In this document: positions 9,701 through 22,117 of the stretch, piece after piece
Layout: the number at the start of each line of letters is the position of its first letter
Numbering within the stretch: position 1 is the stretch's first letter
From: Diatrype stigma
Lineage: Eukaryota; Ascomycota; Sordariomycetes; Xylariales; Diatrypaceae
DNA: 64,000 bases
Assembly: GCA_022225965.2 (NCBI GenBank)
Contig: JAKJXP020000002.1
Location: 1,054,001 to 1,118,000 of the forward strand
Direction of reading: 5' to 3'
Program-made: the position numbers and the translations under genes
Notes under the pieces: generated by a model
What the model saw: only the letters and a program-made list of their open reading frames with translations
What the model was told of the DNA's origin: nothing
Databases searched by the model: none

Positions 9701-12700
9701 ACGTTAAATCGATAATTGTTATATTTTAAGTCGGCTTTAAAGCTGCTTATATTATACCTTTTAATTTAAGCGGTTATTAATTATAATTTTCAAAATTTTT
9801 AAGCTATTAACCGGTTTTAGCGAAATCGAATTTAAGCGTATGCCTTTTTTAAATATATTCGACCTTAATTTTTTTCCGAAATATATTAACTTATATTTCG
9901 ATATGTTAAAATTTAATCCGTATAATCGGCCCTATTTTAGGCAAACGGCATGCGTTTTTTATAATTGCTTATAACAAATAGCGAAATTCTTTATAATCGA
10001 TATAAAATAAGAATCATTTACGTATATTATCGAATCGATGCTTTAAATATTCTTAAAAATCGAATATAACGACGAAATATATAGTAAATACAGTACAGGC
10101 GAAAAAAGGAATTCTTAAGGTATTTCCGACTTTAAAGGTATAAAATTAAATTCGCGGTTATTGAAACAAAATATGGTCGTTTTTTTTTTCGAAATAATTT
10201 CGCAACCAAATAACGATTTAAAAGAAATAGTCCGCGATACGAAAAGCGTTTAAGAAGCGCAAATATATAACGTAATCGAAAGTTCCGGTTACGTTTAAAG
10301 AAAAAACCGACATTAATGCGTCTTTTAATTAATCCGTATGTATTTAATTTATTAATAACTGCAATGCCGTTTTAATGGATTTATTCGGTTTATTGCCTAT
10401 TTATTTCGGGAAAATAAAATTAAGTCTTTCGGCGACGTTTAATAAACTTGCGGCGGCTATAAATTTAAAGACTTTTCTTATCGTATTTAAAAACGCTATA
10501 AGCTTTTAAGATCCTATTATGTCCATTTCCGGCCTATTCTTTAGGATAACTGCTATCCGTATTTGCCGAAACTTACGAAAAAAATATCTTATATGCCAGT
10601 TAGCTTCGAAAATCGATACAAGGCGATATAATAAAAACAATTTCGAATTTGGATCGTTACGTTTAAGCGTTAAGTCGTATGCCTTTAAAAAAGCCGTAAA
10701 AATAATATTTAAACCGAATGTCTTTTAAAATCCTTTCGATATTAAATATTTATGTATTATTATAAAGGTTATTAATTAAAACATAAAAAAAAAGTTCTAA
10801 AAGGAAATATAATCGAAATCGGGATTACTTATATTTATTAAATCGGCCGTTAAAATAAAATAAAATTTCGCGCTTAAAAAATCTAGCTTTTATTCGAACG
10901 TATTTGCAACTTTTAAATTAAATCGATTCGGGGTTTTTCGAAAGGAAGGTATTATTGGAAAGTTTAGTGCCTTAAAGCTTTTCGTATATACCCATTTTCT
11001 TACCTTTTATATAACCGAAGAATTATGCGTTTTCGTTGCTTCGTAAAATATACGTTATTACGAATTTTTTTTGGCCTTTGTTTATATGCGTTTCCGGACT
11101 TTATTGCTTTGTCTTAATGTAACATAAATGTTATTCGTTCGATATTGCTTTTAAGTCGTATAGGCTTTGCGTTTTATTTATACCGCTTTTCGAACTTTAA
11201 AGGTTCATTATTCGTATCGGAAAATGCCGCCTTTATTTCGAAAGGTAGTTTTTTTAGCGATATATAATAAGGCTGTAATAAGTATTTTCAAATATTAATT
11301 TATATCCTCCGGAATTTGGAATTCGGACGGATATAATAGGAATTGCGCTTCGACTTTTATTTAATTTATATTTATTAACCTTTAGTTATATCTAATTGCG
11401 TTAATTATAAATTTAAAATTACGGATTTTATATATAAACGGTTTATAATCGTTTTTAACATATTTAAATACCTTTACGAAACCGGCCGAAAAATTTAACG
11501 AAACCCAAGTAAGGTTTAAGGTTATATTAATGTTTTTTTTCGATTATAAAAGGTTTGGATATTTTAAGGGGTTAATAGGTTTAGGTCTTATTTTGTAACG
11601 AATTCGATTAATTTTTTGGCTTTCCGATGGGATTCTTTAATAAATATCCATATAGGATTATATAAATTAAAGTCGCCTAATACGAAAATAAATCGAATTC
11701 GAATTTTAAAAAGCAAATCGTTTATAAGGATATTTTATTTGGTAACTGCTTTGCTATTGGAAAATGGGCTATATACCGAAACGATATCGATTAAATCGTT
11801 TTTCGTTTTTATTATGGCCCTATATTAAAAAATATAAGCTTCGTATTATTTTATAGGTATTTTCGAATTTATTACGAATATAATTCGAGGTATATTTCCG
11901 TTATTATATTATATAGTTATATATTTCATGCCTTTCGGTATCGGTATTTAAGAAACGTTTCGGATTGCAATGAACGGTTTCGAAATCGCCAAAATGTCGT
12001 AACGTTTCGGCCCGTAAAATAATTCTTATAAAATCTGCGGTTTATTTGCGATGTTTTAAGCGAAAACGGTTAATTTTTTTATTAAATATTATGTATGGCT
12101 TAATTATTATTAACGTTTTACGAATAAATTATTATTAAGAATTATAAATTAATAAGAAAAAAGGCGTTTATGCGAATATTATTTTTAAACGCTTTCGTGT
12201 TTTTAACGGGTTAATCTATTTGCGGCTTTTTTTGTAACCGTTTAGCCGGATTATTTAACGTAAGCGTTACGAAGTTAATTCTTTAAAACGTTAAGAAAAA
12301 AGGCCGCGTTAACGTTTCGAATTTAATTGAATGCCGAAAATACGTAATTCGTACGTATTTCTGCGCCTTTTTTGTTTTCGGATAATCCTTTAATTATAAT
12401 AAATGTTTTATTTTATAATTCGAGTATTTCGGTAAATAATTATTTGCTTTTAATTAGTAGTTTATTTTTTTATGTATTTTCGAATTATATTAGCTGCATA
12501 TTTTATTCGAACGATAATAAGCCGCTTTATATCCGAATTTGTAACATTTAAAATATCGCTTAATCTGAATTTCCGATATAAATGGACTGTACCTATAATG
12601 CTAATAATTTAACGTAACGCTTTTACGGCATAATTGGTTCGTTATATTTTCGGTATCGATAAAAAGATAAATCGACGTTATATTTTTATATATAGTATTT

Positions 12701-13589
12701 GCTTTTTTCGGATAAATTATCTTTATAATTTAAACGTTATTTTTTGCATTAATATCGTTTTTAAGTACCTTCGGGATTATTTTTTTTTAATAAGGCTATA
12801 AAAAATCCTGTAATTATTATGGTATAACGAGCTTTATAAGTATAAACGGCCGAATCGAAAGCGGCGTCGGCTTAATTTTTTTTTGAAATATATTTTTTTT
12901 TAAGATTTGAATTACGGAAAACGATTTTTTAATCGCCGTTAGATAATTTCGTAGCCGTTCTTATGATATTAATTTCATGTGTTGCATTTAGCTTTTCGAC
13001 GACGGTTTAAAATATTTTCGTATTCGCTGCTTTAATGGTCGGTTTAACGACCGTAATAAAATCGTAATTAAAGGATTGCCGGATTTTCGAAAGGCCTATA
13101 GCCGTTACTGCTAGGTACGTCGGAAAAGGGGAAATTAATTTTAAGAAATTGGTTTTCGTTAGTTTTTCAATAGCGACTTTAATTCGATTAAGCCTTTAAA
13201 AAAAATCGGTCGGCGGTAAGACGGAAATACTTAGGGCTACATCTTAAAAAGTTTATAGCAAAAGTCGAATTAATTTCTTTACGTTTTAAGCATTACTTAT
13301 TTTTATAACAAAAAAATCGGTTATTTTTTGGATTATTTGCGTTTAAAGGAATTTTTCGTTTTTTTGTTAATTAAAGCCCGATATAACCGGGCTTCGTAAT
13401 TAATTCGACGCGTACCGAAACGATACTAGATTCGATTCGCCGCTACCAGGTTATACGTATCGACCTATATTCGTTCCCGATATAATGTTTAGGTAATTTC
13501 GATCCGAGAAGCAATCTTTAAGTATTAAATTTCGATTCTAAATGGTATTTATAAAGTTACGGATAAAATCGCAATTTCGAAGTTTTTTT
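6735..13589 (-). mobile_element. Nested non-LTR retrotransposon (Tad1/I-like LINE), RIP-degraded, inserted in repeat A2
   Basis: A ~6.85-kb block splits repeat A2 of the DIRS-like element and is flanked by a ~15-bp duplication (aattattaattatta at about 6719-6733 and 13590-13604). On the minus strand, two degenerate CCHC zinc knuckles at about 12440-12580 (CYKFGYKAAYY...) mark the gag-like ORF1. Further along the minus strand (about 9780-10200) a non-LTR reverse transcriptase is legible: SPVLYLLYISSLYSIFK, then IIYVNDS where RIP changed the YVDD motif, then GRLYGLNFNISKYKLIYF and LKILRI-type strands. The order gag then RT gives the minus orientation. There are many stops, so it is dead. Boundaries are approximate because the junctions are simple AT sequence. 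Confidence 0.75.
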
Positions 13590-13679
13590 AATTATTAATT
13601 ATTATTATTATAAATAATAAATTACGATATAAAACCTTTTTAAATTCGTAAATTAATTTATTTATAAATTATTTTAAGA

Positions 13680-13945
13680 ATTCGATTAAAAAGTATTAAA
13701 ATAATATATTAATAATATAAGCCCCTTTAAAAGCCGGCCGTTATAACGTTTAAAAAACGTTATTACATAACGCTTCGTAAGGTTATTATTATATTCGTAA
13801 AGGCCGTTTTTAGTTATTTAAGCAATACCTTCGAATAAAGGTATTATAAAAACGGCTTATAACGGTTTATGTAAATCCTTTATATAAAAATATTATAACG
13901 TTTATAAAAATAACCGAAAGTTATTTTTACGGCCGGCTTAAAACA
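13680..13945 (-). repeat. B1 repeat of the left DIRS-like copy
   Basis: Diverged direct copy of 6283-6560, beginning ttttaagaattcgatt and running through ataagcccctttaaaagccggcc. Nearly every difference between the two is a C/T or G/A transition. In this copy most CpA/TpG sites are lost, as expected for an internal, heavily RIPped repeat. Confidence 0.75.
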
Positions 13946-16900
13946 ATTTAATTTATTTTATTTATTATTCTTTTTTCGGATATAAAGGAAAAATTATTAA
14001 TTCGTTTTCGATTATCCGTATACGAAATAACGTTATAAATATAAAAAATTTATTAAAAACGTTTTATAATACCGGCGTATAATATCGGAAAACCATTTGC
14101 TTAATAACTTAATATCTTTTTCGCCCATGCCGAAATCGAAAACGTATTATACGGCCCTTCGGCGAAAGCTATAGCCCAAATACGTATTAAAGGAAATTCC
14201 GATCCGTATTAGGCGGGCCCGAAATACGGCAAAAGCGCGTTTACAAATAAAAACGCCGCTTCATAAACGGAATAAGAATTATCGGTTTGGATTATATTCG
14301 GAATTCGAATTTTATTGTAGCTATTTGGCCATATAAAAATAAAAACATATAATATCGCTTATAACTCTTATTATTAAGATTATTTCGTTTTTATTTCGGT
14401 TCGTTTTATTAAACCGAAAAAATAACCGGAAATGGTTTTTCCGTTCGAAAAAGGTAACGCAAAATAAAAAAAGCTTTTTATGCCCGTACCGAACCGAATC
14501 GCCGACGTCGGCTTCGGTATATATAATTTCGTTTAAGCAAAAAAAACCTACCTATGCCGTTATAAAAGCGGCATTAATTACGAATATGTTTACGGGATTT
14601 TCGCCCGCCGTCGCCTCGGAATTAATAAATCGCTAAAACGTAACTTTAAAAATGAAAAGCTTTTTTTCGATTCATATCGGTTCGTATGGAAATAAATATT
14701 TCGCTTCCTGTATTAAACGTTTTATATATACGTTTTCGAAAATTGTTATATCGTAATTTATATCGATATATATCGAACGTATAAATGCCAGGTATTTCTT
14801 TATTATAAGGCCCCGAAATCGATTTTATATTTAATCGAAGGCCTAATCGAATATTTATTCCGAAAAAATGGTTATTATTACCGGTTACGATACAAATACG
14901 TACCGTCGGCATTATAATTCGTATAAACGTATTATTATGTTATAAGTTTTTCGAATATTCGAAACGAACCCCGTTTAAAATAATCTTACGTAATCCTCGT
15001 TAAAGAAAATTCGTAATATCCGTATTACAAAATTATCCGGAAACTTAATATTATAAGCGTTTATTAATTGGAATATAAATTAATAATCGATTATTAATTC
15101 CGTTAAGAAAATATATCCGCAAATATATTTTCGGCCAACGATATACGTACCGTTATAAGATTAATATCGAATTCCGTCGAGCAAACGAAAACGTTACGAA
15201 AGGCATTTATCGAAGGATTCGCCTTTGTTTTAAAACTAAGCAAGCCGTATTAGGCCGTTATATTATCGATATATATAATAATTATACCATATGCTTACGT
15301 TAAATCGAATAATAAAAAGGCTTTTTAAATCGCAATTAATTCGAAAATATTAATTGGAAATTATAAGTCGTTTTCGCCGAATAAACGATAAAAAGCTTAA
15401 ATAATCGGAATAAATAAATTCGTACGTTAATTTTTTTAAGTCGGATTTTCGTAATATTAAAAGCTTCCGAATACGGATTTCGAAAAATCCGTAAATAAAT
15501 AAAAAACTGCCCGATTCGAATTTATTAATAAATAAATACCGTTAAAGTTCCGAAAAAAATTCCTTTATTATCGTAAATTCCTTACGGCGCCGGTATTAAA
15601 CGGATATTATAAGCATAAATTACATATAAAGGCGAAAAAGCCTTAAATCCCGTATACAAAAGGCTTACTTAAAGGCATTATCGTTACGCAAAAGCTTAAA
15701 AAACCGGCGATCCGTTCGGCTTAACGGCCGAAAAGGATACTTGTAATAAAAATATCGGCAATTAATTTATTAATTTTTATAAATTTCCGTTTCGATAAAC
15801 GGGCGCTTATCGACGTTATATCGATTTCGATTCCGAAAATTTTAAGGATTATATTCTGGCCGTTCTTTTCGGAATTCGGGAAAATTCCCAATACGGCAAT
15901 TAGCTTATTATAAAAAAAATGCAACGAAATCGCGATTTTTTTAAAAGAAAATATAAAAATAAAATTATCGAAATAATAAGCAATTAATATTTTAATAAGC
16001 AATACGAAAAACATTTAATAAAGGGCTTTTACGAATAAATTAAATAAATACGGAACCGTACGAAAGCCGAATAAAAAGTTATTTTCGTAATAAAACCTTT
16101 CGCGCTATTCGAAACCGAATAGCCGACGCTATAATATCGCTACGGATATTATACGAAACGCATTTTTAAGATTTTTCTTAACGAAAAGGGATTCCCTATT
16201 AAAGCAATATACAAAATCGAAAACGTTTTCGATTATGGTATATTTAAGTATAATACTTACCTTCGGAATTTAGTCGTTAACCGAATTTCCCGGAAAATAA
16301 AAGAAATAATATATCTTACGTTATTTTCCGTCCGGTTTTAATATAAGGCCGAACAAAAAAAAAACGAAACCGAACGGCAAAAAAAACGGAACAAAAACGA
16401 CGCGGCCGAATATAAGATCGCCCTTTAATTATTATTAAATTATCGCCGAATTTTCGTAAGCTATTACGAAATTTCCGGAAATTACCGGTAAAAATTATTA
16501 CGTATAACCGAATTAAACGCCGTATATAAATATGTCGTCGATTAAAATGGAAAGTTTTCCGAAATAACGCCTAAAAGCGGCCTTTTATTTTTCGGCGATT
16601 AAGGAAAACGGCGAATCCCGAAAAAAACCTTCGCTTATAAAAAAAATTTCGAAAAAGGGAAATGTATTAATATCCGGCCTAATCGGAAAGAAATTATATA
16701 TTTAAACGAATAACTAAATTATTTCCGAATTTTTCGGTATTACGGGCGAATTATTAAAACCGGACGTAATAATATTCGAATCTTATTTAAATTTATTATT
16801 GCATTTCATTATTTTATAATTTCCGTTATAATTAAGGCATTTATAAAGCTTTTCGTATTTATTACCGAAAGCCTTTCGAATATATTCGCTTTTATTCCAA

Positions 16901-17904
16901 TTGCGGCAAGTATTTTTTTAAAAGGTTTTTCGGGCCTTAAGCGGCGTTAAAGCGCTTTTGTTATATATTTTAAAGGCGCTAAAAAAAAGAATTCGTTAAT
17001 TTAATCCGGCTTTTCGTTTTTTTATTCCGTTGCGTTATAACCGAAATTTATTGCGAAAATTATACGAATTATTACGTATATAAGTATATACTTTATCCAA
17101 TAAGCTTATTCGTATTTCGCTATATATTCGGCGAAACGTATTATGTTTATTTATACGTTTAAATGCATTTAAAAAAAACGGACGTAAATTTCCATATATT
17201 AAACGAAATACTAAAAAAAAAAATATAAATCGGAATCGTAATAAAAAATCTTCCCAATATTAAGAACGAACCGAAATTCGGAATTAACGATACGAACGTT
17301 CGAAATTTCGTTTTACGTTTCCGAATAAACGTTAATCCGGAATTTAATTAAATTTAAAGGCTTAAATTTAAATTCGAATATCTGCATTACATAACGTATT
17401 TCTATATTCGGAAATATATTTGCGGTATTTATTACGATATTAAAATATTTATTAATTTCGTCGTTTAAATCCGAAACGCGCCTTTGAATTTTCTTTTTGT
17501 AATACCGGCGAGTTACTTTATTTTGTAATTTTTATTTTTCCAATTCGACCTTACGTGCTTTAAGCCGGCGCTTACGAAAATCGAATTTTTCGGCCGAAAA
17601 AACGAATTCGAAAAATTCGCCAGCCGTATTTACGCATAATCGTTTTATAAGCCTTACGGCCGGCAGTAAAAAATTAACGATATCGGTTCTTAATATTATA
17701 TTAAAAGCCGCCGGCGCTTTTAATAAAAAACGCATTATGCGTTTTTCGATATCCGCGGTAACGATTTTTAAAAGCGCGTTTTAAATAATAGGAATGGATG
17801 CAAAAATATCGTTAAAATTCATTATATCGGAATTTATAAATAAATAATAATTAATTAATAAATCGAATTTAGGAAATATTTATAAAGGATTCGAATTAAA
17901 ATTC

Positions 17905-18015
17905 GAGATAAAAGCGGCGGCGCAATTATAAAATTAATCGAATTATTAATTATTGTTATTATAAATAATAAGTTACGATATAAAACCTTTTTAGATTCGT
18001 AGATTAATTTATATA
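17905..18015 (-). repeat. A1 repeat (5' end) of the left DIRS-like copy
   Basis: The segment containing ataataagttacgatataaaa and ctttttagattcgtagatta matches, inverted, the left end of the second copy (36945-37060). In the same orientation it matches A2 (13590-13680). It marks the outer 5' boundary of the element; single-copy sequence starts at about 18016. Confidence 0.7.
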
Positions 18016-19157
18016 ACCGACCTTGTTATAATATCTTAGGTTCGGCATTTAATTATGGTCGAAAGCATTAGACATATATAAGCGGGGTTAGGTTTGGCCT
18101 TGGTAACTTAATATTAGTTAGGCGGAGGAATTATAATGAGTGTTATAATCGTATATGCTTTACCTGAGATGTGATTCTAGATCTTGGTCGTTAACAAATG
18201 ATTAGAATTGGGTTGGTTATAGTCCGGTAGTGCATACTGCGGAATATAAAATGATTAAGGGGGGGATAAACTAAAAATGAATCAATCACCTCCTGTGGAT
18301 TCTTCAGGATCTTGTTTACACTTTACTCGGACGTGTCCCACCTGAAACATACCTTTCTTAACACCGACTATACGGTTAATATCCCATCTTAGGAACCGTG
18401 TTAAGGCCTATTCTAATAAACTGGTTGGAATGTAGTTTTCGAACATCTTCGGATTGTTTGTTCCTGTCGGAATAGGGGGCCCAGGCCCCTCATAAACAGG
18501 TATACAATTCATCGTGGGTCTCACAGCCAACGCCTCGTCCTCAGCAGGCGCAGTTATTGAAAAATATGTCGCTAAGACAGTCGCTTATGCCGCTGGTCCA
18601 CGCCAGGATGTGTGGTTTCACCGCACCTCTTTGCGTGTAGCTTCTATTAGTGGGCTAGACTTTGCCATCTTCGGACCCCAAGTGAAATAAAAATGGTATA
18701 TGACAGTCACCTAGTCCGTGCCATGTGAAATTCGGATCAATTTAGGCTTACCTGTCTGGGATTTCGAAGTAGCCCAGGGGGAACGTTGTACATTCGATCC
18801 TACTAGGCAACTAAAATAGATTTGTAGCCAACGTCTGTACCCGACCTACCGCTCAGGGGGGCCAGGTGACCGTCCCAACGTCATACTTAGGGCAGTGGCA
18901 ACTGGTAAGGCTGGACACCCGTCTATTAGGTTCTCTGATGCCCTGCTCCCATCCTAACCTCATCATATACTGCTCTTTACCCCCTCCGTCTTCGCTCAGT
19001 CGATATAAAGATTGAGATAAGGGTTTAATCCGTGGAATACGTTAGTACGCCAAAGGATATGCTGTTAGTAACAATTGCTTATTACTATTTATATCGGACA
19101 CAATCGCTTCGTTAACGATTATTCCAAGTTTCAAAACACCACCTCATTCGCTTTACG
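18016..19157. other. Single-copy spacer upstream of the SAT4-family gene
   Basis: Base composition returns abruptly to about 45-50% GC after the transposon edge. I found no open frame above 60 codons and no recognisable protein in any frame. It presumably includes the promoter of the gene starting at 19158. Confidence 0.5.
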
Positions 19158-20714
19158 ATGTCCGATCCTCTTGAACTTTCCTCCCTGCCCTCTCCCGCGC
19201 GTATATTCATCGGCGTGACCTTCGCATTTATATTGACCTTCCTTGCCTTGCGTCTTTACATCCGCTTCAGAGTTACCAGTACTTTTCGATTAGATGACTG
19301 TAAGCCTCAACTCGATTGGGGAAACTAGAGATCAAAGCTAATAAAAGAGGTGGCAGTCTTATGCACATGCTCAGCCGTTAGTACCAGCTCGGTTATAATG
19401 TCAAGGTTATCCTATGAGCTGACATAGCCCGCAAGGTTATAATTACTACATATTATGGTATTTTGGTCTATCGTATGCAGAACGAATATTTCAATTTATC
19501 CGCTCAATATTAACTACTAACTACTTCGTTTGATAGACGGAAATCCGTGGGCTCAAAATGAAGAGAATCATGTCGACTATAATCAAGGTACCAATGATGT
19601 AAAGTAGCTTACTCTCTTGTTTCTAACAAAATGATCTGGGAGTCGCTTTTGACAATATCTGTATTCGCCACAGCAGCAATGTTTGTCAAATCCTCGATAC
19701 TAGTCCTATATCTCCGCATCTTTAAACCATTAAAGGGAGCAAGGCATATTTTATACGGATCCATTGTTCTAGTCGTTTTATTTTACGGCACTGTCATTAT
19801 CGTGAGCTTCGCAACGGCCGCCCCAGCATTAAATACAGGATTCAACGCGGAAGCAGACTTGGATTTGAGTGTGTCAAAGATGTCAGACGGATTTGCGATC
19901 GTACTGGCAGACAATGGGATTCTAGTATTTATCCTGCGTATACTAATCTCTATTGGCATTTTCAACGTTGCCACGGACTTTTATATACTTCTAATGCCAG
20001 TGTACTTCATTTACAATACCTGGCTTCCACCGAAAAAGAAATTCGGTATAAGCCTAATCTTTCTTACGGGAATTGTGTAAGGGATACTAGCCGGCCCATT
20101 GACCTGAAGTGAATTGAATATGGACTGACCAAGAACACAGTGCTACCTCATTCTCTATCGCCTCCACGGTATATCGGGCCAAATTCTTGGAGGGAAACGA
20201 CACTACTTGGATGGCAACTGTGAACTTAAGTTTATCGTGAGTTGACTGATAGAGCTGCCTGGAATGAGGATGGCTAATCATATCAACCTAAAGAGTCGGT
20301 GAGATAAACCTTGGAATCGCTTGTAGTTGCATGCCGGTTTGTTCTGTCATGTTCCGACGGGCAGCTGAACATAAAGCATGGGGGTATTTGCTCGGACTTA
20401 TGTCCAGGAAAAGAGATACTTCTGGGGTATCTATCATCAGACAGGATGGCCCCGATTTGGGCGGTGTACCAAAACAGTACCTCCAAAGGATCCCCAAAGC
20501 TACTGTCACGGGATTGCGATCGTTCATAAAGAAGGCTTACCTTTCACAATCTAACCCCTCTACTGAAGTTTCTACGTATTCTACACTCACCTCTATCAGC
20601 TCTATGGATGACCAGTATCACATACACCTGAGGGAGATTGAAGTTACGGCGGTTACATTTCCTATGCGTGCTTTCCAGTCAAGTGGCAAACGATCAACAC
20701 ATAGTCTTTGCTAG
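19158..20714 (+). CDS. SAT4/rhodopsin-domain integral membrane protein (Pth11-like GPCR family), multi-exon
   Basis: Exon 1 is 19158-19299 (MSDPLELSSLP..., first membrane helix, then RFRVTSTFRLDD). A probable exon at about 19355-19402 encodes TM2 (LCTCSAVSTSSVIMS). A small exon may lie around 19535-19590. A large exon from about 19642 to 20076 carries SLLTISVFATAAMFVKSSILVLYLRIF and three more helices up to SLIFLTG. Exons 20141-20236 (SFSIASTVYRAKF...NDTTW) and 20294-20714 (VGEINLGIACSCMPVCSVMF, then a polar tail) complete it. The strings LYLRIF, NDTTW and EINLGIACSCMP are typical of fungal SAT4 (rhodopsin) proteins. These have seven membrane spans, and some of them (Pth11) are surface sensors. 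The last two introns are well defined by branch sites and phase; exons 2-3 are tentative. The ligand is unknown. Confidence 0.75.
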
Positions 20715-21622
20715 TCCACCCCAAAGCGGTATTCAGTGCTGTTACAGTACGGAGAGATACAGTGCAGAGGAGCTCATGACGGTGATTTGGAGTTGGGGTC
20801 TCGTTGACCATTCATTCCTGTACTCTAAAACTTCTTGGAGGAGTGTTCGTGTCAGTCATGGTCGTCAATGGGCAGTCCACATCATGTAAGGAAACTTCAG
20901 CTCAGACATGTATAGACTCGACCCATGTATATACGAAAACAGTGCCAAATGCTCGGCAATTGTCTCTAGTATATCGACATATATGTTCTGTGGTATCTAA
21001 CTGACAATGACGCAATGAGAAGGTAGTTGATTAGTGCCCTTTAGTAGTATAACAGATAATGTCCGAGGGGCTATGCTACATATACGCTTTATGTCGCATT
21101 CAGAAGATCACAGACAGGAATGGATTCGGATACAGATTTAGTTATAGAGAGGAAAAGAAGCGATCTCTAGTCTAAGGAGCGAAAGAGCTCTATATATACA
21201 GTATGCCAAGCCACTAGGTTGCGATCACCTGGTTATGTAATCCAAGCTCTCCTATTATAGCCCCTATATCGCGACACTTTAGGTGCTGAACTACGCTCTC
21301 AGCTCACCAGCAGCTGCTGACAGGTATAACACCGTCGTTGAATGCAGGGTCATCAATCCTAACACATGAGGATTAGGAGCTCATTTAGGTTTTGCTGGAG
21401 GGCAGCAATAAGTCATGCATATTCAGGGGTAATTGTCCAGGGGGGGGCGCGTGTTTATAGAACTCTATAAGATCTCATATGTGCTAGTTGGTGGTTCTAC
21501 GGCTGTACAAGAGCCATTTACTTCACCTATCGCTTTCATAGGTATGAAAACTACCCTATTTCTTCTCTCCCCATTTTCCAGCAGCTGTTCACTCCAGGTC
21601 CAAAGCGCATGACCTGGATCGA
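20715..21622. other. Convergent intergenic region, nothing recognised
   Basis: This is the spacer between the 3' ends of the SAT4-family gene (+) and the broken DUF1996 gene (-). Small frames at 20638-21004 partly overlap the SAT4 tail and look random. There is a G-run at 21441-21448 and no repeat shared with the rest of the window. Confidence 0.45.
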
Positions 21623-21889
21623 TTACATATCGGTTCCAGGAAGCTTATCGAGCCCTAGAAGGTGATTAGTCCAACGCGCAATTCTATATACCAAGACTGG
21701 GTGGGAACCAGCTTACATCCATCGATGGGCTCATCGACTTTATTCTGCACTGCACACTTGTTTGCGTCGTCGAAGCTCTGGGTGGTAAGTTCCCCACAAG
21801 TTGCGCCAAAGCAATTTGCGTCAATGGCCCTCTATAGGGCATCGTCCTTCCAGCCGAACATGTAGTCTCCGTATTGGCCATAACCAGTG
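21623..21889 (-). pseudogene. DUF1996 gene, C-terminal fragment (two exons)
   Basis: Exon 21717-21889 encodes TGYGQYGDYMFGWKDDAL, a stop where the family has Gln (CTATAG, compatible with CTGCAG mutated on both strands), then RAIDANCFG and VDEPIDG. An intron gtaagc...ttctag follows. The final exon, 21623-21654, completes a Trp codon and ends LDKLPGTDM. The acceptor CTGCAG at 21890-21895 belongs to the intron into which the small LTR element inserted. Confidence 0.85.
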
Positions 21890-21908
21890 CTGCAGTAGAT
21901 TGCGGATC

Positions 21909-22117
21909 TGTCGCGGTAAAATGGGTCTATTTTGGAGCTGTTCTAAAGGGGTATAACGCTCTGGCAGGGGACCCCCCCAGGGGGGGTCCATTTGGGCCTA
22001 TACAAAGGTCCGATCTCCCCCCATACCTTCCGACGCTCCCTTTTTTCCTTCCTTCCTTAGAGCTTTAGCAGAATATAACAAAATACGTCAATATAAGGGC
22101 TATTCAGAAACGCAACA
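21909..22117 (+). repeat. 5' LTR of the small non-autonomous element
   Basis: 209 bp, with TG...CA ends. It contains a GC-rich palindrome, gacccccccagggggggtc (about 21969-21987), followed by the block ccataccttccgacgctccc and a pyrimidine stretch. It is matched by 23908-24116 and, inverted, by 62815-63012. Confidence 0.85.

Larger units (their letters stand above)
6282..18015 (-). mobile_element. DIRS/Ngaro-like tyrosine-recombinase retrotransposon (RIP-degraded), interrupted by a nested LINE
   Basis: Left copy of the element whose other copy lies inverted at 36945-41811. The minus strand reads A1 (about 17905-18012), coding part (about 17890-13946), B1 (13680-13945), A2 (6690-6733 plus 13590-13680) and B2 (6283-6690). 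Without the nested insertion it is about 4.88 kb, matching the 4.87 kb of the other copy. Recognisable remnants include a reverse transcriptase piece at 15721-16014 (YYFDNFIF, then KIFGIEIDI and ARLSKRKF) and a tyrosine-recombinase-like C-terminal region at about 14000-14930. Stops and frameshifts are everywhere. C-to-T and G-to-A changes with CpG retained indicate RIP. No intact protein is encoded. Confidence 0.75.

Noticed and set aside
14646..14912. 88-codon frames at 14646-14912 (-) and 40056-40322 (+) as a conserved small protein
   Set aside because: The two match each other because they are the same region of the two transposon copies, probably read out of frame over the recombinase domain.
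15721..16014. 97-codon frame as an independent gene
   Set aside because: It is an RT fragment of the DIRS-like element; the inverted copy near 39000-39250 encodes the same segment.
19631..20080. SAT4-like frame as a truncated pseudogene
   Set aside because: First impression only. Downstream exons at 20141-20236 and 20294-20714 continue the family sequence with good splice phases, so I call an intact multi-exon gene.
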